Both the position numbers and the translations under genes were made by a program. From contig JAEINO010000006.1 of the NCBI GenBank assembly GCA_016342345.1, positions 1 through 64,000 of the forward strand: a stretch of 64,000 nt of DNA, read 5' to 3'. Origin of the DNA: Pseudodesulfovibrio sp. (GTDB lineage Bacteria > Desulfobacterota > Desulfovibrionia > Desulfovibrionales > Desulfovibrionaceae). Numbering within the stretch: the first letter of the stretch is position 1; every line of letters starts with the position of its first letter. The notes beneath the pieces were generated by a model. That model was not told the origin of the DNA, did not search any database, and saw nothing but the letters and a program-made list of their open reading frames with translations. Of the stretch, positions 8,509-16,534 are shown piece by piece.

Positions 8509-8954
8509 TTCTGGACATCCTGGAAAACGCACACATTTACACAGACCTGAACCCGCACTTTGATGCAGCGTTCAAATTCCTGTGTCGCACAGACATCACG
8601 GACCTCCCCGAGGGCAGAAGCGAAATAGACGGCGAAAACGTCTACGCCACCATTGTTAAAGGGCCGGGCCGCAAGCCTGAAAACGCACAAATCGAGACAC
8701 ACGACAAGTACATCGACATTCATTATATCATTGATGGTACCGATACCATGGGGTGGAAAGCGAGAAAGGATCTGGGTCCGACAACGGACGCCTCTGATCC
8801 GAAAAACGACATAGTCTTCTACGAAGACGATTCTGACGTCTGGACCGCTGTCAAGCCAGGTATGTTTACCGTCTTCTTTCCAGAGGACGCACACCTGCCC
8901 ATGATCTCTGACGAAACACTCCACAAAATCATCATCAAAGTGATCGCAAAATAA
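8505..8954 (+). CDS. YhcH/YjgK/YiaL family protein
   Basis: This 149-residue cupin-like protein matches the YhcH/YjgK/YiaL (EbgC-like) family: the motif QIETHDKYIDIHYIIDG and the C-terminal FFPEDAHLP carry the likely metal-binding histidines and acids. Family members have been linked to handling of sugars such as sialic acid or galactosides, but the reaction is not well defined. Its start overlaps lpdA by four bases, so it is translated as the last gene of the gcv operon, an association I cannot explain functionally. A good terminator follows. Confidence 0.85.
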   Translation: MILDILENAHIYTDLNPHFDAAFKFLCRTDITDLPEGRSEIDGENVYATIVKGPGRKPENAQIETHDKYIDIHYIIDGTDTMGWKARKDLGPTTDASDPKNDIVFYEDDSDVWTAVKPGMFTVFFPEDAHLPMISDETLHKIIIKVIAK

Positions 8955-8977
8955 CTTCTAAAATATTCCCAAAAAAG

Positions 8978-9016
8978 AACCGGGAAGCCCACTATTGCTG
9001 GACTTCCCGGTTTTCT
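8978..9016 (+). terminator. Rho-independent terminator of the gcv operon
   Basis: AACCGGGAAG at 8978-8987 pairs exactly with CTTCCCGGTT at 9003-9012, followed by TTTTC. It closes the gcvPA-gcvPB-lpd-YhcH unit. Confidence 0.85.
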
Positions 9017-9070
9017 TTTCCAATCAAATCACGAGCATCATCACAACCGGATCATGCCCGCAGAAAAACA

Positions 9071-9589
9071 TTAATGCACTGCATACTCGCCCGGATCAGA
9101 CACGAAAAATCCATCCTGTTGCGGCATCTCCAACGCGAGCAACCCTTCGAGAAAGAGTCCGGGACCAACCCACAGATTGCCGGTGGCACTGAAGCCCTGC
9201 GCAAGACGCTTGGCGTGATCAAGCGCCATGGTGATTTGCTCGACATACAGGGATTTTGGAAAAACGAATTCGGCATCGTGCGCCCAATCAGGCATGGGTT
9301 CGTCCGGCATCTTGGAAATGGGATTTCTCAATTCCCATTTAACGGTATCAAGTGTGTGTGAAACCATGACACCATCATCAATGCCCTGACAGGCAGGGTT
9401 GCCGCAATCGCACGTATATATGAAGAACTCGCCGGTCATAGTGGTGGATGACACAAGATCGACCGGGTCGATGTAAACACCGACTTCATGAAGGTACTGA
9501 CCGTCAACCGACAGGTTGAAATCAATGTATGCATCCTCGGGATTTTTCTCATCCAGAGACAGTGTCACGGTTATACGGATATCGTTCAT
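9071..9589 (-). CDS. Conserved-looking protein of unknown function
   Basis: I do not recognise this 172-residue product. It has no signal peptide or membrane segment. The first half is beta-rich (IRITVTLSLDEKN, AYIDFNLSVDGQY), followed by a cysteine cluster CDCGNPACQG that could bind metal, then a helical segment and a hydrophobic C-terminal part. The start at 9589 is chosen over a GTG nine codons upstream because AGAAGGA lies nine bases before it. It stands alone between the gcv terminator and the ClC gene. A role in metal or carbohydrate binding is only a guess. Confidence 0.6.
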   Translation of the reverse strand: MNDIRITVTLSLDEKNPEDAYIDFNLSVDGQYLHEVGVYIDPVDLVSSTTMTGEFFIYTCDCGNPACQGIDDGVMVSHTLDTVKWELRNPISKMPDEPMPDWAHDAEFVFPKSLYVEQITMALDHAKRLAQGFSATGNLWVGPGLFLEGLLALEMPQQDGFFVSDPGEYAVH

Positions 9590-9690
9590 TGCTTGCTGTC
9601 CTTCTCTTGTTGCCACGCAATCTCACGTGCGAAGGCCCGCATTTAGCACATTTCAAATCACACCACAATGCGCTGAAACAAGTGCTTGAA

Positions 9691-11439
9691 TCAATCTTCC
9701 TTCAATATCTCGTCCTTGACGATGGCTGAATTATACGCCCCGTTTATGGCTGATTCCGTCAACGTTCCGACCAGCCTTTGCTGACTCCCAGATGACAAAA
9801 CGGGCAGTTGCGAAACACCGCGATCGGTGATCTTGTCCAGGGCCACCTGAAGAGTGTCGTCGGTGGTCACGGTGGCAAGATCGCGAGTTGCAATATCATT
9901 GGCAATGATGAGATCGATCAACCCCTCTTCATTGAGAAGAGTTCGGATATCCCTGAACGAAATGATCCCGGTAAGCCTGCCTTCATCCACCACGTGCAGA
10001 TACGGTGCATTTTCCGTCTTGAATGTCCATATGATCTGCTCAAGACGCAACGACTCCGGGATGGCAACCACATCGCTGGTCATGACCTCCTTGACCAGTA
10101 TATGTTCCAGCAAATGCCTGTCCCGACCAGCTTCGATATCAATGCCGCGCCGAAGCAGCTTGGTGGTATAAATGGATGCGCGGCGAATAGTGGAGTTCAT
10201 GACAGTTGCCGTGATACATGTGAGCATGAGCGGCAGAATGATGGAATAATCACCGGTCATCTCGAAAATTATCAAAATGGCGGTAATGGGCGCATAGGTC
10301 GTACCCGCCACCACGCCGCCCATGGCAACCAACGCATATGCACCGGGCGAAGCCGTATGAATAGGCAGGAAATTGTGCAGCACATAGCCAAATGCACCGC
10401 CGGTCATGCACCCCATGAACAGCGATGGGGCAAAGATCCCGCCGGACCCGCCGGAGCCGAGCGTAATGGACGAAGCCAAAATTTTCACCCATATGAGAAT
10501 AAACAACGGCCACAATTCCATGCTGTTGGTCAGGGCCAGATTCATGGCACCATAACCGACACCAAAAACTTCAGGGAAGATTGCAAACACACATCCGAGT
10601 ATCGCACCGCCGATGGCAGGCTTGATCCACTCGGGAATGGGTATCCCGTCAAATCCATCCTCAAACAGATAGAGCACCTTGGTGAAAGAAAGTGCAACAA
10701 AGCCCGAAACCACACCGAGAATCGGATAAAAGCAATATTCCCAATGAGAAACAACCGCATATTCAGGGATGGAAAAATGCGGAAAATCACCGAAATAATA
10801 TCGCGAAATGGCTGTGGCCGTGACAGAGGAAAGGACCACGGGAGAAAACTGCATTAACCCGAAATCACCGATAATGATCTCCAGCGCAAAAAGCACACCC
10901 GCAATAGGAGCATTGAAAGTGGCGGCAATGCCCGCTGCCGCACCGCAACCAACCATGGTCCGCATGTGAACTCCAGGGACCTTGAAAAGCTGACCGATGG
11001 ATGAACCTATGGACGAACCTATTTGAACCATGGGGCCTTCGCGCCCCACCGATCCACCTGACCCGATGGTTACGGCAGAAGCAAAAATCTTGGCTGCCGC
11101 CACACGCTTGCGAATTCGACCTCCCCTGAGCGCAATGGCCTGAATGACCTCTGGTACACCATGCCCCTTGGCCTCACTGGCAAAAGTGCTGACAACGACA
11201 CCAACCACCAGGCCACCGATGGCTGGCATGACAATCTTCATCCACAGCGGAATAGTATCCGAAAAGAGCAAGATATCACCGGTATTCTGATAGAACACCC
11301 ATTGCATTAATTTGAGGGCATATTTAAAAAGTACGGCACCATATCCAGCCAGGACACCAATGAGAATAGCGAAAAAAAGATACTGAATATTTGGTCGTTT
11401 GAGCCGCTGAAAGAGCGGCTCTCCCGTCTTTTCAGGCAT
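9691..11439 (-). CDS. ClC-family chloride channel/transporter with two CBS domains
   Basis: The 582-residue membrane protein has the ClC core (about 1-430), with GREGPMVQIG around residue 133 containing the gating glutamate and GSGGSGGIFAPSLF later in the core, then two CBS domains (about 445-575). The first selectivity motif reads GHGVPE where E. coli ClC has GSGIPE. In the helix aligned to E. coli Glu202-Glu203 the sequence is FALEIII, so the second, proton-path glutamate is replaced by Ile. Chloride or another small anion is the likely substrate. The C-terminal CBS pair suggests nucleotide control. GGAGATTTC precedes the ATG. Confidence 0.9.
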   Translation of the reverse strand: MPEKTGEPLFQRLKRPNIQYLFFAILIGVLAGYGAVLFKYALKLMQWVFYQNTGDILLFSDTIPLWMKIVMPAIGGLVVGVVVSTFASEAKGHGVPEVIQAIALRGGRIRKRVAAAKIFASAVTIGSGGSVGREGPMVQIGSSIGSSIGQLFKVPGVHMRTMVGCGAAAGIAATFNAPIAGVLFALEIIIGDFGLMQFSPVVLSSVTATAISRYYFGDFPHFSIPEYAVVSHWEYCFYPILGVVSGFVALSFTKVLYLFEDGFDGIPIPEWIKPAIGGAILGCVFAIFPEVFGVGYGAMNLALTNSMELWPLFILIWVKILASSITLGSGGSGGIFAPSLFMGCMTGGAFGYVLHNFLPIHTASPGAYALVAMGGVVAGTTYAPITAILIIFEMTGDYSIILPLMLTCITATVMNSTIRRASIYTTKLLRRGIDIEAGRDRHLLEHILVKEVMTSDVVAIPESLRLEQIIWTFKTENAPYLHVVDEGRLTGIISFRDIRTLLNEEGLIDLIIANDIATRDLATVTTDDTLQVALDKITDRGVSQLPVLSSGSQQRLVGTLTESAINGAYNSAIVKDEILKED

Positions 11440-11770
11440 GAAATCTCCGAGGTTCAGGGAAAGCCACTATTGACAAGGGACATGCCAGATATAGTTCCAC
11501 ATACTTATACAATAACCCAAATTGACCTTTGATTGCAATGCAAAGACCAAAAACACTTGCTTGGAAAATCACGGGTTATCGTGAAATATTCATGTCCGAG
11601 GCGCAAAACAAGATCAATATCGGCAGCTACTTCTCTGATACAAAAAAACAGAATATCAACAACAGCATGATGCAGCAGCCTTTTTCATTGGCTGTAGGCT
11701 TGAGAGGAATCGGGAAAAAAGGTACTCAAGGTCTCCCAATGACAACGACACCCTTGCAGGAGCAAAATAC
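11440..11770. other. Divergent intergenic region, no clear gene
   Basis: These 331 bp lie between the minus-strand ClC gene and the next plus-strand gene. A short open frame at 11529-11786 exists but has no ribosome site, no family resemblance and overlaps the following start, so I do not call it. No convincing promoter was identified, although both flanking genes need one here. Confidence 0.35.
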
Positions 11771-12295
11771 ATGGCAAAATACGTAATCAGCGACCTGAAA
11801 CCGACCCCGGAATTTGACTTCATGTACTACATGGAAATTGCTGGAGAAACCAGAGTAGACCAGGATTTAATGGATGAATTCGAACCGTTCTGGGACAAGT
11901 GGGTCAAGAACAACCTCAAGGCATACGAAATCAGCAATCCCGAAGGGGAAGGAAAATTTGTCTTCATCTACCTTGACCAAGAGGTGGAAGACACCATCGA
12001 GGGCATCTGGCAGGACTCTCCCACTCACGGTCTGCTTTTCCATGCTCTGGCCATCACCATAGTCATGAGTTCGGCACAGGGCTTTGTCCCCGAACTGCAA
12101 AATGGCAAATGCGCGCCTCTGCCCCGTCCGGGCGAAGGGGTGCTCGGTGCATTTGAAGAGTTGGGACTGACCTGGAATCAGGAAGGAACCGTCAACCGCA
12201 AATATGCGGTACTCACTCCCTACCCGTACAACGGCGGATGCGAAATCTGCTACATGAGCGACTCCTGCCCCAAGAGCACGACAAAAAACAGCTAA
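11771..12295 (+). CDS. Cytoplasmic protein of unknown function with C-terminal cysteines
   Basis: This 174-residue product is not recognised. It is acidic and soluble with no signal peptide. The C-terminal end has CEICYMSDSCPK, three cysteines that could bind a metal or form a disulfide. A GCAGGAGC ribosome site precedes the ATG. It is transcribed alone, with a strong terminator 20 bp after the stop. It may be a lineage-specific protein of sulfate reducers, but nothing in the neighbourhood suggests a function. Confidence 0.6.
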   Translation: MAKYVISDLKPTPEFDFMYYMEIAGETRVDQDLMDEFEPFWDKWVKNNLKAYEISNPEGEGKFVFIYLDQEVEDTIEGIWQDSPTHGLLFHALAITIVMSSAQGFVPELQNGKCAPLPRPGEGVLGAFEELGLTWNQEGTVNRKYAVLTPYPYNGGCEICYMSDSCPKSTTKNS

Positions 12296-12317
12296 TTGCA
12301 GCACGTCAAACACTAAT

Positions 12318-12351
12318 AAGGCCTCTTCTCTTACGAGGGGAGGCCTTTTGC
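12318..12351 (+). terminator. Rho-independent terminator
   Basis: AAGGCCTC at 12318-12325 pairs with GAGGCCTT at 12340-12347, followed by TTTT. It ends the unknown gene at 11771-12295. Confidence 0.85.
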
Positions 12352-12464
12352 ATTGATCCATGCTTTCCAACATATTCAATAAAAACGATTCATCAACAAC
12401 TCATCCAACGCTCCAATCAAGCCATTCTCAAGACTTCCGACCCTCCCTACAAAATACCGCGCCA

Positions 12465-12590
12465 GCAAAAGGATGAGAATGGTTTGAGGGCAAGGCGCAA
12501 GAAATGATCAAGACCGACGCGTACTCCCTGTACGCTAGGGTTTGATCTTTTCGCAGCAACGCCGCAATCAGGCCATTCTCATCCTTTTGC
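12465..12590 (+). repeat. Short member of the repeat family, copy C (126 bp)
   Basis: The terminal arms GCAAAAGGATGAGAATGG and CCATTCTCATCCTTTTGC are exact inverted repeats. Between them lies the family core GGCAAGGCGC, a stem GATCAA/TTGATC, the GCGTAC-TCCCT-GTACGC hairpin and TCGCAGCAACG. Right flank is TA, left flank is CA rather than TA. The right TA plus the last base forms the TAG stop of the neighbouring minus-strand gene. Same orientation as copies A and B. Confidence 0.7.
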
Positions 12591-13162
12591 TAGAAGTAGG
12601 CCAGGTTTTGTGGCGGGGTCTTGCCATCAAAAAAGGCTTCCACCTTTTTTTTGTCTTCGGAGTTGATCTTGAGTTCCGAGACATTGAGCACGCTCGGCAG
12701 CCCGCCATAGGTCTTGACGGCACGGTCAATGAAATTAGCATCAAGAAATACGGCATTGATCATGATGGCGCGCCCCCCCCAACTGACACTCAAAGCCAAA
12801 TGGGGGTTACGGTCAGGAGCCTTGGTAATCAGGTTGCCGGACTTTATCAAGGATTCAAGCACCTGATCCGGGAACATTCCTCCAAAACGCCCAAGCTGCT
12901 CAATGAAAGCGGGCATGACGGCCAGATAGTAAAGATGGTCGATCTTGCAGGCCACGGATTTGCCCGGCAGGTTGAGAATCCAGGGTTCGTCTGCAAAGGC
13001 CCGCCCCAGCCCTCTTTGCAGCCGTTCAACGTTGTCAGTATGATCTTTCAGCGGCATGGCATACACTCCCTTATACGGAATAAACCATAAATCACGCAGC
13101 AATTCAAGATACTCCCGATGGAAATGGATTACCAAAGCATGAAAATCGATGCCACCTGCCAA
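12590..13162 (-). CDS. Unrecognised protein, possibly 5'-truncated
   Basis: The open frame encodes 190 residues with no recognised domain. The only early start is a TTG at 13162 with no ribosome site; the first ATG is 35 codons in. An in-frame TAG lies four codons above the TTG. A terminator for the upstream minus-strand lipoprotein gene ends only about 35 bp before it, leaving almost no room for a promoter. Its stop TAG is formed by the flank of repeat copy C. This looks like a gene fragment or a recently rearranged gene, although the reading frame itself remains open. Confidence 0.45.
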   Translation of the reverse strand: MAGGIDFHALVIHFHREYLELLRDLWFIPYKGVYAMPLKDHTDNVERLQRGLGRAFADEPWILNLPGKSVACKIDHLYYLAVMPAFIEQLGRFGGMFPDQVLESLIKSGNLITKAPDRNPHLALSVSWGGRAIMINAVFLDANFIDRAVKTYGGLPSVLNVSELKINSEDKKKVEAFFDGKTPPQNLAYF

Positions 13163-13196
13163 AAGTTGTGACTAAGCCAAAGGACAGACAAAAAGA

Positions 13197-13226
13197 AAAG
13201 CAAACCCACGTAAACGAGTTTGCTTT
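13197..13226 (-). terminator. Terminator downstream of the lipoprotein gene
   Basis: AAAGCAAAC at 13197-13205 pairs with GTTTGCTTT at 13218-13226. On the minus strand it is followed by TTCTTTTTG, giving a rho-independent terminator for the gene ending at 13275. Confidence 0.75.
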
Positions 13227-13274
13227 CCATAAAGCCGTATAAGAATCAAGCCAGCGTAGCGGCCTAAAAAAAAT

Positions 13275-13745
13275 CTATTGCAGGTTGGACTTGAATCGCT
13301 CCATGTATCTGGCGGTAAGAATGCCATCCACCTTGTCGGTAATGGCCTCGACCTTTGAGGCTTCGCCAACATCGGGTGCGATCTTTTTGAGCATCTGGGG
13401 AATAATTCTTTCGCAGAATTCACTCCGTCCATAGGTATTCAAATTGACATGGATATCATTGGAAACTGCGTAACAAGCCACAATCTTGGAGGCATAGTAA
13501 TTTTCATATGCCATGGCGGCATCTCCCGCCTTCTCCGCACACTTTCCCTTGAGAAAATAGGCATAGGCAAGGTCCATGATGCCATCAGGATTGGCAATGG
13601 TATCTTCAAGATAGGGACCGGCTCCGGCACAATCTCCTGCCTGAACAAGAGTATATCCCTTGTCGAGTTCATTCTTTTGGGCACCACAGCCGCCCAGCAT
13701 GAGTCCGAGGGCAACAACGGCAACAAGCACAATCAGTTTTTTCAT
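13275..13745 (-). CDS. Lipoprotein, TPR-like, unknown function
   Basis: The 156-residue product has a type II signal peptide: MKKLIVLVAVVALGLMLGGC, with the lipobox LGGC. The mature part is helical, with repeated AGDCAGAGPYLE / KAGDAAMAYENYY segments reminiscent of TPR or Sel1 units. The start at 13745 is set by GTGAGGAT; the longer frame upstream has no site and a non-signal N-terminus. It is likely anchored in the outer or inner membrane. No partner gene is evident; RNase J is about 80 bp upstream on the same strand. Confidence 0.75.
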   Translation of the reverse strand: MKKLIVLVAVVALGLMLGGCGAQKNELDKGYTLVQAGDCAGAGPYLEDTIANPDGIMDLAYAYFLKGKCAEKAGDAAMAYENYYASKIVACYAVSNDIHVNLNTYGRSEFCERIIPQMLKKIAPDVGEASKVEAITDKVDGILTARYMERFKSNLQ

Positions 13746-13824
13746 TCTCATATCCTCACAAAGTGCGTTTACTATTCTCAGGGTGTCAAATTGGTAGCGT
13801 ATTGATCCGATTAAGTCCAGATGC

Positions 13825-15486
13825 CTATATGGAAACAACCAAAGGAACAACCACCGGATCACGACCAAGGACTTTACGGAAGAAACGTCTCAGAGCGGAA
13901 CGAATTCGCTCCTTGAGCTTGGTGGTCTCGCCCGGTGTGATATTTTCAAAAACATCAAGGACAATACACTTGGCATCATCCAGATAATGGCTGTACTGCT
14001 GCTCGAAAACAAAGCCCTTTGACATTATGTCCGGCCCCATGGTTATCTCGCCGGTAGCTTCGTCAATCACCAGCAGAACAATGACCATGCCCTCTCCCGC
14101 AAGCAACTGGCGTTCCCTGAGGACACTTTGTCCCACATCCCCCACACCCTTGCCGTCCACCATGATTTTTTCGGCAGACACGGGGGGTTCAAGGCGAATG
14201 GTATCATCTTCAAAAAATGTCACGGGCTGGCCGTTCTCCACCACCAAAGCACGCTCATCATCAACACCGCAGTCCACGGCCAGACGCCTGTGCTTGACCA
14301 GATGACGGTATTCTCCGTGCGCGGGAATAAAAAATTTCGGACGCACGGTTTCCAGCATCAATGTCAACTCCCCGGCATGGGCATGGCCGGAAGCGTGAAT
14401 GCCGTGCATCTTTTCATACAGGACCTCGGCACCCAATCGGTACAAATTATTGATGACCCGCGTAATGGCCTTGACGTTACCGGGGATAAAACGGGACGAC
14501 AAAATGACCAGATCATCCGGCTTGACTGAAAGCTGCCGATGTTCTCCTACAGCCATACGGGAAAGAGCGGCCAAAGGTTCGCCTTGCGAGCCGGTAACCA
14601 GCAGAACCAATTCGGAATCGCCATACTCGTCGAGCCGATCCAGATCAATGAAAGTTCCCTTGGGAACCTTGAGATGACCCTGCTCCCGCGCCAGTTCGAT
14701 GTTGCGTTGCAGACTCTTGCCGGACACGGCAACTTTGCGCCCCTCGCCATCTGCCAAGTCGAACACTTCCTGCATACGCTGGATATGACTGGAAAAAAGT
14801 GAAACCAGAATACGCCCCTTGGCCGCACTGAAGATCTCGCGCAGACTGACCTTGATCTCGCGTTCTGTCAGGGCAAAACCCTCACGCTCCACATTGGTCG
14901 AATCAGACAGCATGAGGCGAACACCCGGCTCGGAAAATTTACGAAACGCGGCCAGATCAGTAGCATGCCCGCCCAACGGGTTTCGGTCGATCTTGAAGTC
15001 GCCGGTATGAACCACACGCCCCACCGGAGTTTCGATGCCAAGTCCGAACCCTTCGATGATGGAATGACAGACCGGAAAAAAATTGAACCTGAAATCACCT
15101 ATAAGGACACGATCATGAGAACGAACAGGACGGAGATCGGCCCAACGATCCAGGTTGTGCTCGCGCAACTTGTGCTCAACCAATCCAAGGGTGAATTCGC
15201 TGCCATAAACCGGAACATCCACATGCTGAAGCAGCCAGGGCAACGCGCCGATGTGATCTTCATGACCATGCGTAAGGATTATACCATGAAGCATCTCCTT
15301 GTTCCGAATAATGAAATCGAAACAGGGGATAACCACATCCACACCAAAATGATAATCTTCAGGGAACATCAAGCCGCAATCCACCACGGCCATGGACTTT
15401 TCGGTCTTGTAGGCCATACAGTTCATCCCTATCTCGCCAAGGCCTCCGAAGGGATAGAGACTTAAATACGGTGCACCTGATGCCAT
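13825..15486 (-). CDS. rnj: Ribonuclease J
   Basis: Metallo-beta-lactamase/beta-CASP ribonuclease for 5'-3' exonucleolytic and endonucleolytic RNA turnover. The 553-residue product has the zinc motif THGHEDHIG at about 72-80, the early LGGLGEIGMN-type start (GGLGEIGMNCM), SDSTNVER, and HASGHAHAGEL in the beta-CASP part. Deltaproteobacteria commonly use RNase J. Its ribosome site AAAGGAT lies inside the end of the upstream plsC, and one base separates the two genes, so they form an operon. Confidence 0.94.
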   Translation of the reverse strand: MASGAPYLSLYPFGGLGEIGMNCMAYKTEKSMAVVDCGLMFPEDYHFGVDVVIPCFDFIIRNKEMLHGIILTHGHEDHIGALPWLLQHVDVPVYGSEFTLGLVEHKLREHNLDRWADLRPVRSHDRVLIGDFRFNFFPVCHSIIEGFGLGIETPVGRVVHTGDFKIDRNPLGGHATDLAAFRKFSEPGVRLMLSDSTNVEREGFALTEREIKVSLREIFSAAKGRILVSLFSSHIQRMQEVFDLADGEGRKVAVSGKSLQRNIELAREQGHLKVPKGTFIDLDRLDEYGDSELVLLVTGSQGEPLAALSRMAVGEHRQLSVKPDDLVILSSRFIPGNVKAITRVINNLYRLGAEVLYEKMHGIHASGHAHAGELTLMLETVRPKFFIPAHGEYRHLVKHRRLAVDCGVDDERALVVENGQPVTFFEDDTIRLEPPVSAEKIMVDGKGVGDVGQSVLRERQLLAGEGMVIVLLVIDEATGEITMGPDIMSKGFVFEQQYSHYLDDAKCIVLDVFENITPGETTKLKERIRSALRRFFRKVLGRDPVVVPLVVSI

Positions 15487-15487
15487 G

Positions 15488-16213
15488 TTATTGATCCTTT
15501 GCCAGTAATTCTTTGTAGGCCTTACTCATACTTTCACGCAGATCATTCTTGAATTTCTCGCGATCCTTGATGGTATATTCGGACGGATCAATAATCGGCA
15601 AGACCTTGAACCGAACCACATGACGATTGTCAATACACATGGCCCCCTTGGGCATAACGCGCGCAGTATTGGTCATGACGAACGGAACAACGGGCAACCC
15701 GCATTTGAGGGCCAGAATCATGCCTCCAATCTTGAATTCCATGAGATCATCAAGCTCGGTATTGCGCGTGCCTTCCGGAAATATCAACGGGGAAATTCCT
15801 GTCTTGGTGTACTTCACGGCATCATTGAGGCTCTCCATGGCAGCGCGACGATTCCCACGGTCAATGGAAATATGCCCGGAATAGGCCAGTGCCTTACCAT
15901 AGATGGGAATATCAAACAGACTCTTTTTGGCAACAAAGCGAATCCGGTTACCCTTGAGCAACTTAAACAGAACCGGAATATCAAAATTGCTCTGATGATT
16001 GCCTATGAACACATAATGTCCCTCGGGATCGACATCGCCCATATCAGCGTCGATCTTGATCCCGGATAGCCACACGGCAGCACTTCCCCATTGCAGCCCG
16101 CTCCTGTCAAATTCCTCTGGCGTGCATTTTTTCGGGTCAACCATCATTGTTTTAATGCTATAATAAATGGTTACCGGAATAAGAAGTATCGTAAAAAAAA
16201 CGCGTCGAAACAT
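15488..16213 (-). CDS. plsC: 1-acyl-sn-glycerol-3-phosphate acyltransferase
   Basis: Second acylation step of phosphatidic acid synthesis at the inner membrane. The 241-residue product starts with a membrane helix (FFTILLIPVTIYYSI), then carries the catalytic NHQSNFD (HX4D, His73/Asp78), the FPEGTRN substrate motif and PVVPFVMTN. AAGGATAGCTG precedes the ATG. It is followed after one base by rnj, so lipid synthesis and RNA turnover genes share a transcript, probably only by adjacency. Confidence 0.92.
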   Translation of the reverse strand: MFRRVFFTILLIPVTIYYSIKTMMVDPKKCTPEEFDRSGLQWGSAAVWLSGIKIDADMGDVDPEGHYVFIGNHQSNFDIPVLFKLLKGNRIRFVAKKSLFDIPIYGKALAYSGHISIDRGNRRAAMESLNDAVKYTKTGISPLIFPEGTRNTELDDLMEFKIGGMILALKCGLPVVPFVMTNTARVMPKGAMCIDNRHVVRFKVLPIIDPSEYTIKDREKFKNDLRESMSKAYKELLAKDQ

Positions 16214-16314
16214 CAGCTATCCTTATTTTTTGGCTCACGATTGAGTAAACCAAAACGGAAAACGAAACAAGAGCGGAAGCAGGAGAACAAAAAGGCGGCA
16301 AGAACCCTACCCCC

Positions 16315-16439
16315 CAGTCTATTGACAAAAGTCCGATTACGGCGTTGCTACAAAAAATTCAAACCCTAGCGTACACGGTGTACACGTCGGCCTTGAACTT
16401 TTTTTTGCACCTTGCACTCAAACCATTCTCAACAGACTG
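16315..16439 (-). repeat. Diverged member of the repeat family, copy D (about 125 bp)
   Basis: Ends CAGTCTATTGA and TCAACAGACTG are inverted with one mismatch. Inside, in the opposite orientation to copies A-C, are CGTTGC, AATTCAA/TTGAAC stem arms, CCTAGCGTACAC-hairpin-TACACGTCGG and TTGCACCTTGC, matching the family core. No TA flank is seen. It lies between the plsC start and the fusA-like end. Confidence 0.55.
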
Positions 16440-16487
16440 CCAAATAAACTTTGTCAGTTGATTGCCTGATATTTTTGTCAACTAATT

Positions 16488-16513
16488 GAGGCGGCAGGAA
16501 ATCCTGCCGCCTC
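16488..16513 (-). terminator. Hairpin downstream of the EF-G-like gene
   Basis: GAGGCGGCAGGA and TCCTGCCGCCTC are perfectly complementary 12-base arms with a two-base centre. It lies 20 bp after the EF-G-like stop. A U-rich tract on the minus strand is weak, but position and stem strength favour termination. Confidence 0.65.
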
Positions 16514-16534
16514 TTTACTTGATTTGTGCAGAAT

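Noticed and set aside
11529-11786. 85-codon open frame before the unknown gene at 11771
   Set aside because: No ribosome site, no family features, and overlaps a better supported start.
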